Notes: generated from the sequence alone by a model not told the origin. A DNA stretch of 64,000 nucleotides from Mytilinidion resinicola (GCF_010093595.1 NW_022985454.1:797473-861472), one strand, 5' to 3'; shown: positions 33,101 through 44,571, counted from the stretch's first letter. Translations and numbers: made by a program.

Positions 33101-35081
33101 TGATCTTGAGAGCGAGAACTCACCAATGAACTCACACGTGGAATGCAAGTATCGGGCATGAGGTGAAGAGTGCGTGGCAGTATTTTGCTTCTTCAACCAA
33201 AACTTATCGCTAACAACGTCGAATCGTTGCTGCATTGGGGGCATCTTCTTTATTATCTTGTCTAGAATGATCTAGAAGAGCCATTAGCGCCGCAACTGTA
33301 ATAGTGATCATTGCGGGAGTCTGTCAATTACTTTTGCTAGTTCAGTATGCGTGTATGGCGCGTGTATCCATCGGAACCGGTATACGGGCGTCTCGGTAAC
33401 CGACATTTCGAAGCCCCAAAGGGCATGTGATATTGGTCCAGAAGACACGCTGTCTCTCTTGGCCGTAGGAAAATGTTCATTGAAACGAGGGGATCCGTTC
33501 GTCGAAGGCCTCCGCTTTGCAGTATTGCTTGCAGCATGCTGTGGCTGAGGTTCAGACTCTTGTTCATCTCCAGAGTCTAAGGCCAGGCGAACTTCTGAAA
33601 TCACGGGGGTACCGGTAAATGGCGAAGTCTCGTTTTCGGATACTTCAGGCTTGAATCGCACCTTCACTCGGCCTTGGGAAGATCCATGCTGGTTGTCGCC
33701 ATCGCCGCCGTGATCACTAGATGAACGTATGGAGCTCTTGGCGATTTTGTCTTCGTTCAAAGCTGGTGTGAGATGGCTCTTGGATGACAGAGAAGCCTTC
33801 ATAGCAGATACAGGTGGCTGTTTCTTAGCTTTTGAACTTTCTAAAGCCCGCTGGGGTACGAAAATTGGCCTTATGGGTGTTGCTTCGGCATTTTTCTCGT
33901 CGGTCTGGTCCAAGAAGTCACCGAAATCGTCGTCAAGAAGGGAAAAGAACGACCTGCAAACAGACGCAGACTCTATGCCCATTCTGGTTTGGAAAAAGAA
34001 CGTGTTCTCTGCCTGAACTTCCTGCATTGGATTTGCGGCGGGCCAGTATCGCTCAGATACAAGGCTGTGTAATTGCTGACAGAGAGCTGCTTTGTATTTG
34101 CGGTCCGGAAATTCCCCCAGCTGGATGCTGCCATACTCTTCTGAATACATGGTGTCGAACGAAGCTGTGCCGTAGTGATCGCATGGCAACCCGACGTCAA
34201 GTTCTTCGTCTTCCCGCCAAAGCCTCGCTGAATCAGGCGAGACAATGAGTTCGTCTTTGTCCTTATACCAGGGCTCTCGAGATCCATCCGAGCGAGATTT
34301 AGTAGTGAGTCCCGCTTGCACACTTTCATAGAACGACCAAATCCGAACCTCTTGCTCTATAGAATTGAGCAGGGCGGAAAATGCCTCGGCCAGCCCAACT
34401 AAATAGCTAACTTCGCGGCGTTCACCTTCCTTGGGCGCTTCATAGATAACTGGTCCAATCTCGCTGCAGAGTACGGAGGGCATTTGAAATCTGTAGCAAC
34501 GTTTAGTGTCCGGTTGACGATGAGGCTTGTCGTAACGCCATTCGGCGTTGGCAGCCTTCCGCACATCGGCGGAGAAGCTAGGATCTGAGAGGAGCTCAGA
34601 ACCTCGATGAGGTACAGCTGACAAAATCAGCATGCGTTCATTGGGGTATAGGCCTCATAAACGCACCAAAAAAGGCGATCCCGACGGTAGATGCGACGAT
34701 TTGAGCGTATCTTTCGTCGTTTTGAGCAAGCACTAGCGCCTGCTTTACCACTAGTCCACCGGTGCTGTGACACATGAATGCAAGAACGGGACCGGCTGAG
34801 TCTCGAATTGTCAGAAGCTGATCAAGTAGGCGGCGTGCGAGCTGGTCAAGTCCGTCGCCATCAGGCCGATGTCCATGGTCGTAAAACAGGACTCGCGCGA
34901 TGGGAAGATTGGCTAAAAGATCTTCCTCAAGCCAAGTGTTCGACTTGGTATTCCCTCCGGCCCGCCAGGTGCCAATAGGGTCGGCGCCAACGGCGGGCAC
35001 CGCAATGACACTGTGATATTGAGTAAATTCCGGACCTTTGGAGATGTTGGTAGACCTACTCGACTCTGATATCTCGATCAT
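30160..35081 (-). CDS. alpha/beta-hydrolase fused to CorA-type membrane domain
   Basis: Ten exons: 35081-34667, 34617-33332, 33271-33124, 33068-32886, 32828-32265, 31892-31588, 31322-30902, 30834-30818, 30766-30667, 30611-30160; 1296 aa, frame kept throughout. The N-terminal domain is an alpha/beta hydrolase of the DUF676/SesB-like type: ADPIGTW, LFYDHG, nucleophile elbow CHSTGGLVVKQAL and, across intron 1, FFAVPHRGSELL. A disordered middle follows. The C-terminal half is CorA-like: VLVVDQLWMWVLDD, VVTFFPP, long coiled helices, TM1 VFFLPLSFFTSLYGMN with the CorA GMN signature, then TM2 LPLSFVVIVLAFLF and a basic tail. It is probably a membrane pentamer or channel carrying a lipase/esterase-like domain. 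Introns 5 and 6 hold MITEs. The exon 9 acceptor could be 9 nt upstream. Start chosen at the ATG at 35081. Confidence 0.82.
31338..31553. mobile_element. MITE copy inside intron 6 of the hydrolase-CorA gene
   Basis: Lies within the 265-nt intron 31587-31323. The ends are AGGTCTTGGCTATAAGTCTG on one side and GGCACATGG...ACAGTCTC-type sequence on the other (reading GCCGAGACTGTAAG on plus). Interior GGGGCACCCCTCACAATGG and TATCAAGTGAGC match the family. Without it the intron would be about 50 nt, the local norm. Confidence 0.65.
31986..32206. mobile_element. MITE copy inside intron 5 of the hydrolase-CorA gene
   Basis: Lies within the 372-nt intron 32264-31893. Starts CAGTACCAAGACATAAGTCT after TA and ends TCTGATCTAGTAGTG before TA, about 220 bp. 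Interior GCACTCCTTGCAACTGGCTG and GAGCAAGAGCGAAGCCAGAG are nearly the same as the copy at 57.2 kb. Confidence 0.75.
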
Positions 35082-35991
35082 ACGACTGAGCGCCCGGAAC
35101 AACACTTATAAAGGACGGACTAGAGTGAAAGCTTATTGGCATATTGAAGTTTCATGGTGGCATTAGTGCACGCAGGGAAACGCCATTAGAGAAAAGTCCC
35201 GACTTTTGAGTGTGAGATAATCATGGGGGCGGAAAATTGCGGCTGGCCTTCACGGATGTATCGGTCAAGGCTATCAGCAGTAATGCACTCCTCACGGTGG
35301 CTGAATGTCGACAGGTATCTACCTGCACGCATGATTGGGCGCTGTGGAGTCGGAGCCCTCCCTTGTCGACAAATTTCAAAGAGGCGACCTGAATGCACGT
35401 CGCGAACCCGGTAAAGCTTGCATCGTGTGGGGTGTTTGGCACATTACCCCAGTCACAATTCGCCAAAGGTATCCGAGTCCGGTGGAATGGCCATCGCTGT
35501 GGTCTTTTCTTCGCGGGTTGCGTATTGATAAGCAGCGGCTGAGCTTGAAGCGGCCACATTGTTAATCGCGCCATTGAACTGACCTGGACATGTTGGCCTC
35601 GGGCCAGTCCAGTACAGAGCTTTAGAAACACATATCGTGGGAGCTTCGTGAGGTCGAGACATAATTGCATGGCAGTCGTCGTGTGTATTGAATTGTTGTA
35701 TTCAGGCTACCCGAACACCTACTCGATCTACTCGGTGCTGCAATGCGCCGCAAACGAGCGACGCAGCTCGAGCGTTATGATATAAGGGAGAGCCTTGCAA
35801 CTATGAATTACTCTTCCTTTTCGTCTTTGATGGCAACCTTCATGCTCACATACCTGACCGCTGCCTCAAAGCCTTAGTTTCATCTGCTGAAGGTCTTCGA
35901 AGTCTCTCGGGCGACTCTCCAGTGCTTCACAGGAAACAAACGTCTTCGTATAACTATTCTTGAATATCATATGAGCCGGCCAAGTATAACA
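35082..35991. other. intergenic region, no gene seen
   Basis: 0.9 kb between the hydrolase-CorA start and the CTF8 stop. Overlapping frames on both strands lack any domain. Likely promoter of the hydrolase-CorA gene and 3-prime UTR of CTF8. Confidence 0.4.
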
Positions 35992-36432
35992 TCAAGACGC
36001 TCCATCAGCTTCCGCGCCCACAGGCTCCGGCCTCGAAGAAAATACGATCTTATACCTCACCACCTCCAGTATCTCCAGTTCTTCGCCGTCGTCCTCAGAC
36101 TTCCGCCGCGCCAGCACTCCCAACGGCTTCCCCAGCTTTTTGACCTCGCCCGTCATCCTCTGGTGCTTGCCCACGTATAGATACACCCTCTTCATCCATT
36201 TGGTGTCCTCTTGCCCGGTCAATTCTGAGTACAGTGGAAACACCAGCTTTCCAATTTCCGCTACCGACTTGTCGGCAGAAGGATCTGACTCTTCCGCGGT
36301 GGGGGCATGGATGGTGCCTTGGAGCTCTAGGAGAGCGAGGCCAGAGGGAGTCTGAAGGAGGGTTGGGAGAGGGTTCAGGGCGACGGAGGTGGAGGAATTA
36401 GATCCAGGTAGATGGAGAGGGACAGAGGGCAT
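35992..36432 (-). CDS. CTF8: Ctf8, sister-chromatid cohesion clamp-loader subunit
   Basis: Intronless, 146 aa, the usual fungal length. It begins MPSVPLHLP and contains LLQTPSGLALLELQGTI, GKLVFPLYSE and RVYLYVGKHQRMTGEVKKL, the last being the best-conserved Ctf8 block. A charged stretch (RRKSEDDGEELEIL) precedes EVVRYKIVFSSRP. Ctf8 joins Ctf18 and Dcc1 in the alternative RFC complex that loads PCNA and supports chromatid cohesion in the nucleus. The remaining ~30 residues at each end are variable in the family. Confidence 0.88.
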   Translation of the reverse strand: MPSVPLHLPGSNSSTSVALNPLPTLLQTPSGLALLELQGTIHAPTAEESDPSADKSVAEIGKLVFPLYSELTGQEDTKWMKRVYLYVGKHQRMTGEVKKLGKPLGVLARRKSEDDGEELEILEVVRYKIVFSSRPEPVGAEADGAS

Positions 36433-37182
36433 CTTTGTATATTATAACGATCAATTATCGTTGAGAAGGAGAGAGATGACGGTAACGCGACGCGTCCTGG
36501 AAATGCGGGCAATCGACTGCTAACGCACGAGCCACCTCAAACGTCTTCCATCACCATTTTTAGAGCACTCCAACTTCAACTATCACCATTCACTATCACA
36601 AATACCTACCATTATAACCCAACCTAGACCTTCGAGCATGGACGTTGTGCACGGATTCTTCTCAGCGGCACTACCGATAATCTCAACATCAATATGCTCA
36701 GATCAGCAATCTCCCGGACTTAACATTCATTGCTAATTAGCCTGCACCCACTGAAGAACTTCGTACTGTGCCACCTGTCTAGAAAAACTATGTTTTCATC
36801 TCGTCTAATATCGGCTCAACAACTTGTGACGTCCCTGTGCGATTCTTGTAGGCTCTACGAGCACCTTTAACATAACATCGTCATTACACTATTCTCTAGG
36901 GTCCTTACGTCTCCTTTTTCCAATACCGACAACATCATTCTTTGCACCGTTTTTTGTCGCTTGTCTATATACCGCCGTATGAGGTAGCTCGGCAATTTTA
37001 CCGCTTCTTCAGATTAGGTAATTCATGTTGGATGAAAGGCACGACTCGCCTAAGATTAGGGGGACCGGAAAATAAGCGACATTATACACTCCAACAATTC
37101 ACATATCATCCCTCTCTCACAGAACATACAAGACACTTCAGACAGTAGCCGAACAAAAATCATATTTCACCGCTCCCCCCAT
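36433..37182. other. intergenic region, no gene seen
   Basis: 750 bp between two minus-strand genes; CTF8 promoter and downstream 3-prime UTR. No supported frame. Confidence 0.4.
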
Positions 37183-38505
37183 CTAAAAATCCGGAAACGG
37201 TTCCAACCCCGCCCCATCCTTCATCTCTCTCCGCACCCGCCGCGCTTTCAACATCCACCTCAAATGCCCACAATCATTCCCCTGCCCCGAGAACTCGCCC
37301 CCATTATAAAACACCTTAACCTCCGGCACGCGGTCATGCAGCTCCCACTGACAAATCGAGCACGCCAGTATCATCTCCTTTCTCAACATCGCCGAGTACA
37401 ACTTCCGCGTCGTCCCCACCAACCCCCCGATATAGTCAAAGCACTCCCTCTCGCCACTCCCGCACTTGAACCAAATGAGCTCCGCCTGGTCGATGGGCTC
37501 AGAGGGGGCCTTCACGGATTCTTCTATCGGCTTGGTGTACGAGAGGTCTGTTGCGATGTGTAAGCCCTCTAGGGGTAAACCGGACCCAATGTCGCCGTCT
37601 CGTGCAACCGCTAGCTGTCGCATACGCTCAACCCGCTCAACCCGCTCAGCCCGCTCACGACGCTCACGACGCTCACGACGAAGCATGGAGGCCAGAGCTC
37701 CTCGCAGAGTAGTAACAGGGGCATGTGGGTCTAGCGGGCGAATGAAAGACGTATCCGTGTGCACGGCGGAACCATCATCTACTTCCAGTTCTGCTGGGAT
37801 CTGGGAATACCCCATCCTCTCACGGCTCTCATAGTAAAAGTTGCGAGCGGTGACAGTATTCTCCGGCCGTCTAATCACCGTTCTGCTACGCGGACGGGGT
37901 AGCTCGGGCCAGTTCTCGTCGAAGCTTGACCTTGGACCCCGCTCTGGATAGTATCTCGCGGTAGTGGCCCATTCTCGGTTCTCATCGCCCGAGATGCGAA
38001 GGTCCCGCAAGCGGGGCCATGCTTGCCAGCGGTATCCACCGTTTTCATGGTCAGAGACGTACTCGCCCTCCTCGTCTTCTCCAGGTACTTCGCTAATTTG
38101 GCGGAGGTCGGTGTAGAGAGGGCTTCTGGGGAGTTGGTCGACGGACCAACGCCTCCCTAGGCTGGGACGAGCCGCTAGTGGCGTGTAGCGAGAGTGAGCA
38201 CGCCGAGCACTACTATTTGGGCTGGGTCGTGGTCTGATCGGAGTGGGTCTTTGTATATTACCACTGAGTTGTCGTAGAGATGGTGTGTTCCTGAAGAGAG
38301 TGCGGAGGGCAAGTGGTCTCATCGGACTGGATTGTTGTTGGAAAGTAGAAAGGTCTGTGTAGAGGGATTGTCTATCATATATCCAAGGCCGCCTGGGACG
38401 GTTTGGAGAGGTGGGAGCGGGCGGAGCTATTGGGCTCTCTCCTGTGTGCATGGTCGGTAATGCAAGTCGATTTCGATTTCGTATAGTTGTAAGAATGGTA
38501 AACAT
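37183..38505 (-). CDS. hypothetical protein with Cys-rich C-terminal domain
   Basis: Intronless, 440 aa. Residues 1-about 300 are Arg/Ser/Pro-rich and probably disordered. A charged helix (RRERRERRERAERVERVERM) is coded by a 9-bp tandem repeat (about 37625-37683). The C-terminal ~120 residues look folded and carry paired Cys/His: WFKCGSGERECFDYIGGLVG, ACSICQWEL and GNDCGHLRWML, which could bind zinc. No family recognised. The Cys-rich end resembles small lineage-specific fungal domains; function unknown. Confidence 0.65.
   Translation of the reverse strand: MFTILTTIRNRNRLALPTMHTGESPIAPPAPTSPNRPRRPWIYDRQSLYTDLSTFQQQSSPMRPLALRTLFRNTPSLRQLSGNIQRPTPIRPRPSPNSSARRAHSRYTPLAARPSLGRRWSVDQLPRSPLYTDLRQISEVPGEDEEGEYVSDHENGGYRWQAWPRLRDLRISGDENREWATTARYYPERGPRSSFDENWPELPRPRSRTVIRRPENTVTARNFYYESRERMGYSQIPAELEVDDGSAVHTDTSFIRPLDPHAPVTTLRGALASMLRRERRERRERAERVERVERMRQLAVARDGDIGSGLPLEGLHIATDLSYTKPIEESVKAPSEPIDQAELIWFKCGSGERECFDYIGGLVGTTRKLYSAMLRKEMILACSICQWELHDRVPEVKVFYNGGEFSGQGNDCGHLRWMLKARRVRREMKDGAGLEPFPDF
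37625..37683. repeat. 9-bp tandem repeat inside the 440-aa coding sequence
   Basis: CTCAACCCG / CTCACGACG units on plus, reading Arg-Arg-Glu and Val-Glu-Arg triplets on minus. In-frame, so copy changes alter only the length of a charged helix. Confidence 0.75.
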
Positions 38506-38987
38506 TCCCGACGAGGGATGATCCGCAGTAGTCGTATTTTTGTAGACTTATGCTGTGCTCTCAATGACAGGAAGGTATTCGAGCAATGGAAAGGTTTCCA
38601 AACGAAGAGAGGATGTCAAAGCGACTGGAAATATCAGAGCGATGGGAAGTTATCAATGCGTTGATATGAGCTGTAATGCTGGTTGAAGAGAGGAGTTGAA
38701 GGGCCGCCCAGCATGTTGAGGCGCTCTGCCACGCAGCTGCCAGAGCTGCCTTCTCCGTCTCTCGATTTTGCAGGTGCTATGTTGTCGGCGAAACCCATGA
38801 TGTTCTGAGTCAATAGTCCACCCTCACCTGCCTCTCACCGCTCATCATTGCTTCCACTTCCCACAGCACTTCTCCAAACGCTAGACCGCTTTCTTCCTCC
38901 ATCTTCAACTAATCCGCAATTACTTCATCCTTCCGGTTTCTCTTTCGAACAATCACATTCCGCAGCACTACTCGGCCCGCAAGCATC
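38506..38987. promoter_or_regulatory. divergent intergenic region (promoters of two hypothetical genes)
   Basis: 482 bp between start codons of the 37183-38505 (-) and 38988-39961 (+) genes. The part before 38988 is C/T-rich as in fungal leaders. No defined site recognised. Confidence 0.4.
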
Positions 38988-39961
38988 ATGATCGAGACGT
39001 TCAGAGACCTGAAACATGGACGTTCCGCCGAAAAAACCTACAACGACCTTAGCCACGAACACTCCACAAAGGAGATCCTACACCACCTAGAAGCGAAGGA
39101 AAGCGAGGAAGTGCTCGACTCACTCCGGTCTCGCGTACTCTGTACGCTCATCTCGCTCTTGATGCCTCATTCGCTGAAGCATATGCCTCTTAACGCTATT
39201 CCATCTCTTCACTCTTCCCCCTCCGCTAACACACACTCCCAGCCAACGCGCACACAATCTACGGCCCCACCCGCACCCTCGACATCGTAACCTACTCTCT
39301 GACCTCCTCCCGACGCACCGTCGCCAGCATCGTCGAGCACAGCCCGACCGGACGCTCCTACATCCACTGCAGCTCGGCGCGCGAGTCCTCCCGCACGGCC
39401 GCCATCGAGCATCTCCTCGTCATCACCGAGGACCTGCTCGCGCGCATGGTCGACGCCCAGGGCATCGAGAGCTGCGGGTGGCTGCCGCTCAGCGCCCCCG
39501 GAGCAGCGGCGGCGAACAGCATTGCGGCGGCGAACAGCGCGGCCGGCAGCGGCTCGACGGTCGCGAGCTCGCTTGCGGGGAGTCTGCCCGGGAGTAGGAG
39601 GGGGAGTGTGCAGCCGCAGCAGATGCAGATGATGACGCCGGTGCCGGGGATGGGTGGGATGGGTGGGGTCGGGTTGATGAGCTCGCCGATGACGCTGGGG
39701 CCGAGGAATGGGGAGAGTCCGCCGGAGGGGTATGGGATATCGCCCGGGATGGCGCTCGTGAGGCGGAGCAGCGATCAGGCTATGCGGCGGGCTGGTGATC
39801 CGAGTGCGCAGCCGGGGCAGTGGAAGAGGAGTAATGGGGAGCTGGCTCAGCAGCAGCAAGTGGGAGCGGTGATGCCGAGGACGAAGAGCGATATCATTCT
39901 TCAGCCGAAGCCAGTGCCCGGTGGACGAGGGGTGAGGTGGGATATGGGATCTGAGAGCTGA
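38988..39961 (+). CDS. conserved-looking hypothetical protein
   Basis: Exons 38988-39141 and 39243-39961, 290 aa. The donor GTACGC at 39142 and the acceptor after CTAACACACACTCCCAG keep the frame (SRVLS / NAHTIYGPTRTL). Residues 1-about 130 look folded: acidic helices (EILHHLEAKESEEVLDSL), then strand-rich TLDIVTYSLTSSRRTVASIV, GRSYIHCSSA and a helix (IEHLLVITEDLLARMV). The alternation is a little like a dsRNA-binding fold, but key residues are not clear. The rest is Gly/Ser/Met/Gln-rich and disordered (GMGGMGGVGLM). Function unknown. Confidence 0.65.
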
Positions 39962-40167
39962 GGAAGGGGTATTGGTCATGGTATGGTTTGCAGAGATGGA
40001 TGTGACGGATGGAGGTATGCGGGAAATTGATGGTATGAGTACGAAATCAGGCCCAGAAGTACAGTGGTTGGAATGAAGGCATGAAAGGTAGCAGACCCTA
40101 AAATGATATCCATACACGCTTGCAGACTAAAGAGGAGAAAATTGTTCAAAACACCCCTTACGCTCGA

Positions 40168-41134
40168 TTATTTGTTCGTTTCGTATTTGCTCTCCTTATC
40201 CAGCCAAGTGCCAAAGTCCAACAGACCTGGATGCATCTTCTTTAGCTCCGTAATGTTAGCTCCAAATCCCTCATCTCTGAAGAATCTAAACATGTACCCG
40301 AGATCCTTGAATAGCGACCTTAGCACATATGATATGAAAGAGAAAGTCAGCGGCAGGTCTTTCCCAGTTTTCTTCTTGAAGATCGCGTTCGCCTGCTGGA
40401 ACGTGAGTTCAGAGCCAGCCAGTGGCAAAGACTTCGATTTGTATTCCACTGGATCAAGGAATGCATCCGCTGCAAAGACACCAATGTCGATCATAGAGAC
40501 TAGTTGCAATGGCTTTTCTTTTAGGTACACCTGCCAGGTTTTCGCGAAGAGCTTGCCGATAAAGTTGTTGCCGAAGTTCTCCATGAATGCAGCTGGCTGG
40601 AGGATGGTCCAATTCATCTCTGTGCCTTTTGTGGAAGCCACGAGATAGTGCTCGATGTTGTGCTTGGTAATGAAGTGGGGGATGTCGGTCGGGTTCTCGA
40701 AGCTCCTGGGCCCTCCACGGTCCACGGAGGAGTATACAAAGTGGGACACGGAATGTTTCAAGGCTGTGTCAACGAGGGCGTTGCCTTGAGCTACTTCTTT
40801 GCCCCGTGAGACCTAAAACGCACGGTTGGTACTTCGCTCTCTCGGCGAGGGTTCATCTGAAAGGGCAGATGATGTGGCTTACCTGAACGCTGAACACGCC
40901 CCAGATAGGCTCATCGACGAGAGATTCGGCAATCTTGAACAGGGCCTCGGGATCATTCAGATTGCCTTGAACAAGTTTGATGTTGGGAGACTTGGCGGCA
41001 AGCTTTTGTGCTGAGGCAGAGGACGTATTACGCGTCACTGCCAGAATGTCGAACTTGGCGTTGCGCGCCAGAAGGGCGTTGATGACAGCACTGCCTCGCC
41101 CTCCCGTCGCACCTATGATAAGGATGGATTTCAT
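40168..41134 (-). CDS. NmrA-like NAD(P)-binding protein
   Basis: Exons 41134-40883 and 40812-40168, 298 aa. An N-terminal Rossmann motif (ILIIGATGGRGSAVI, GxxGxxG), then the NmrA-type order: PNIKLVQGNLNDPEAL, WGVFSVQVS, SHFVYSSVDRGG, HFITKHNIEHYL, WTILQPAAFMENF. NmrA-like proteins are atypical short-chain dehydrogenases that either sense NAD(P) redox state in regulation or act as oxidoreductases. The usual Tyr-x3-Lys catalytic pair is not evident, favouring a sensor or modified enzyme. The upstream in-frame TTG was not used; the ATG at 41134 fits the family start. Confidence 0.85.
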
Positions 41135-42865
41135 CACGGTTGCAACAAAGACTGAGGTTGTCAAATTGACATGAAGTGAGGTTGGAATAGAGTAATGGAG
41201 CTAAGCAGAGACAAAGAAGATGGAACTGTGACACAAGTATATAGCAATAACGGCTGTATCTATGATGACTACCAGCACGTCGTATGGCGGTTATTATATA
41301 TGTATGCGTAGTACTCTTAGGGGGAAAATGATCTCACTAAAGTCTATTTCCGCTTTTGAACCTGAGCGTACAGGGTGTTAAACTGAGGAGTGACTAAGCA
41401 AACCCAAGTTTGTGGCTGTGCAATCATGAGCGAACCGTAATTCGTGTCAGCACATGTCCCACATTCAGACTGCTCTCCTGCTCAGTCGCCAAATTCCTGA
41501 CACTAGTGGCCCAAACTCAGGCCCTCAAGCTCATGTTTACCTTCCCATGGCTACTTGCATATCGGGTTCTATCGACAGCTCGGACTACAGGGATCTTAGC
41601 CACTTGTGGCGCCCCTTCTGATTACATGCCGTAGGTAACCACTACTTCAGCAGTGTGCAGAAAGTCCAGTGTTATCCGCCCCACGGCCTCTAGGGCGAAC
41701 GCCCTAGATATACATGCAACCCGATCGGGTCACATTGCGCCTACTGCAAGGCTGAGCTCTGCCTGCATCCCACACGTTCGCCCGCGCTCTCATGTCGGAT
41801 GCCTTTGCTGCATCCGAAAGGCAAAGGCTCATCACACTGCAGATGCGCATGATCAACTTCACTGGGGACGACCAGTTTCCTGTATTTTGGGACGCCACTA
41901 TTGGCAACAGTCATAGCAGGGTGGTCGCTTACTCCCGTTATCGATCAGCAAGAATCAGAGGCTTTTCCCAACCAGATAGATATATCAACAACCTAGCAGT
42001 GACCCAGCTAATGGACGACGCGAAGGTGGGTTGGGCTGCCAGATAAATCTGCAGGTTTACGGGTGGCCGTAGTTTGGTGAGGGGATAGCTATGCCAGAAT
42101 GCTCCGGCTATTGGGATTGCCTGGTTTGGGAAACATTGAATGCACCCTTGCCTTTCCAGCCGTGCATCGTAAGCAGGTCGTCCCGTGCTAACAGCCCAGT
42201 TCAGCCCAGGCTAACCGAAACGCCGTGTGTTCGTTTTACGGGGACGTCTTCACGTCTTTGCCGCCCTGGTCAGATTCTCAGCACTGTACGGTTCTTGACG
42301 TGCAGGATCCTTTTTGACAGCAATACCGAAAAACGCGCCGACAGTCACCACGGACGCAACGGATGTTGGTGCGATTTTGCGGGGTCATGCTCGGGGGTAA
42401 TTGGTATGCCTTGTCGACTTCCATATCCCATCCCACACTGAGCTCCGGACGAGCTCGTAGACAAACAACTACATATACCCAAACAAGTTGCTGCTAGTGG
42501 TCCTGTGCGGTGTACCAAGGCTAATGGCACCGCGCCTTTATAGAGACACCAGAGACCCCGCCGAGCTCTTCCTGCGCTGTCCCTTTTTATCGCGATCCCA
42601 ACTTTGTCAATCGTGGAACGCTGCTTAATTAGATACGCAAGGAATGCTTGGTGCCAGCACCTCAGATAGCGCTTGTTGGGCCTGGTCGGTGTGGGATAGG
42701 CTATGAGAACACTGGCTAGTGCTTGTCAGGTGTCGCCTATTCCAAAAAGGAGCAACATGGTCCTTGAACAAGTAGGAGGTACGCTCGTTTTCATGATATC
42801 GTCTTATCGTGCGGCTCAGGAATTGGTTTCTTCGTATGTGGTCGGTTTCCGACTTCAAACCCACC
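41135..42865. other. intergenic region, no supported gene
   Basis: 1.7 kb. Plus-strand frames at about 41650-42440 overlap in different frames and none shows a domain or splice pattern that I trust. Could hold a decayed gene. Confidence 0.4.
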
Positions 42866-44571
42866 TCAATGAACTCTATTCTTCCTCCCCCTAGCCTTCT
42901 CTATCCTCTTCCAAATCCAAGCAGCCATTACTGTACTTCCTAAAAGTACGCCCGTCATAACTATAAACACCCAAACCGATTTCCGTAGCTCTATTGTTCC
43001 AGTTCCTTGAAAGATCATCAAATTAGTACTAAAAAATGCTGTTGTGAGATTAATTGGAAGATAGAAAACCGTTATGAGTGTTGCTATCCGCATGATGCTG
43101 GATTCTGCTAACGTTTTACTAGCGATTTGGGTTCGTAGCCGACTGTCGGTGGAAGCAGCGGCTGAGAGTGCATCTATGGAGCTCGTGTGCATTTGGATTA
43201 CATCATTATGGCGGTGGTTTATGATTGCGAGGAGCTAGCATTAATTTAGTATTCGTAAAGAGAACTAGAAATTCAATGGAATCGTACCATGACTTTAGTG
43301 TCCTCTAAAGATTGGAGGATCTTTGATGCAGTGCGCATATGATTCCGAAAAATACTCAGTAGTTGTTTAAGCTCCGCAACTACTAGATGTGACAAATTTG
43401 AAGCCAAGGGAGACTGGCATGCCTGGTTCGCATAATCTTGTACTAGGTTGCGCAGATCAACAACTGTGCTGATGACATCCATTGTCCCTTCAATTATGGA
43501 GATCGCTGCGCGCGTTCTGGCTTGGATTTTGTGAATGTCATGAATATCTTGCAGCTCGACAGAGATTTTACATGAGCCGAGAAATAGGAATTTGTCACTC
43601 TAGAATAATACAGATTAGTTACAGGATTCTTCACTAATGATCAGAGGCTAGCAAAATCGCATCTACTACTTACTGTCTCACGACGCTGCTCCTCCAAGGT
43701 AATCAAATAGCTTGTCCAGTTCCGCTCAAGCATTTTGAAAAAGTGCACATGAAGGTAGAGCGGATGCTCATGAACTGCTGGTGATAACCGAGCCTGCACT
43801 GGAACAACTCTTTCAATATACGATTTGAGTTTCGAGGGCCCCTGAATGATGATCCAGGTTGATGAATGCTTAGCGAACGAATATTGTTGATAAAACGCAG
43901 CATGCCGACATGACCAAGGGTCTCTAAGCTCTCGGCCGTGCAACTCGAAGTGTCTGATGTTGTAACATACCTCTAGTTATCAGAAGAAAGTTAGAAGTAA
44001 TTGTCAAAGGTCCCAGTTGTGTACTGACCATAACCGAGGAGCGAATTCTGGTCTGTGTGCAGACGTATACGACTTGTAACACTCGTCTCAATGGGATCAC
44101 TGATTCGTTTCCCAAACATAAGGATATAGCTGGAAAATTCCTCAAACACGTCGTAAAATTGGATCAGTCGGTTGAGCATTTCCAACGATATCCTCAGTCG
44201 ACTCCATGAGGTAGTTTGGGATATGAAACTGCAGCGATCAAATAAGTTTTCTAGAATACTGTAACTTGGTCTGAATACATACAATATAGTGAAGTCATTC
44301 AGTGTTGAGACATTCTAATTTTTATTGTTAGGGCTAGTCTGGGTGTAATACCTTTGATAGCTTGATTACTTACCTTCAAAAGTAAGTCTAGCCCCGTGAT
44401 GTTGTTGACCGACATGCTTGAAATGCCATTAGATATTGATTGGACCTCCACTTCCGTGATACATTGTTGTTCAGTCTTGGGAGTATATTTTAGCCAGTCA
44501 ATGATTGAATGCACTTCGCTCTCGACAAACAGGTCCTTTGCTCGTAACTGAAGTATTCTGGAAATTTCCAT
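42866..44571 (-). CDS. CorA-like two-helix membrane protein lacking GMN
   Basis: Five exons: 44571-44374, 44314-44029, 43972-43674, 43599-43288, 43234-42866; 487 aa, phases consistent. The N-terminal two-thirds is alpha/beta, then long helices (SDKFLFLGSCKISVELQDIH, LEDTKVMLLAIINHRHNDVI), as in the CorA cytoplasmic stalk. Two C-terminal membrane helices follow: IATLITVFYLPINLTTAFF and VWVFIVMTGVLLGSTVMAAW. The first is followed by STNLMIF where Mg2+-transporting CorA has GMN, so magnesium transport is doubtful. Fungal CorA-like proteins of this kind are poorly understood. It is divergent from the kinase-ankyrin gene across a region with a tandem repeat. An extra upstream exon is possible. Confidence 0.8.

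Noticed and set aside
39209..40117. Minus-strand 302-codon frame opposite the 38988-39961 gene
   Set aside because: Antisense shadow: His/Arg/Pro-rich translation of the GC-rich Gly/Ser coding strand.
41792..42046. Plus-strand 84-codon frame
   Set aside because: Single short frame, no homology recognised, no clear promoter or splice context.
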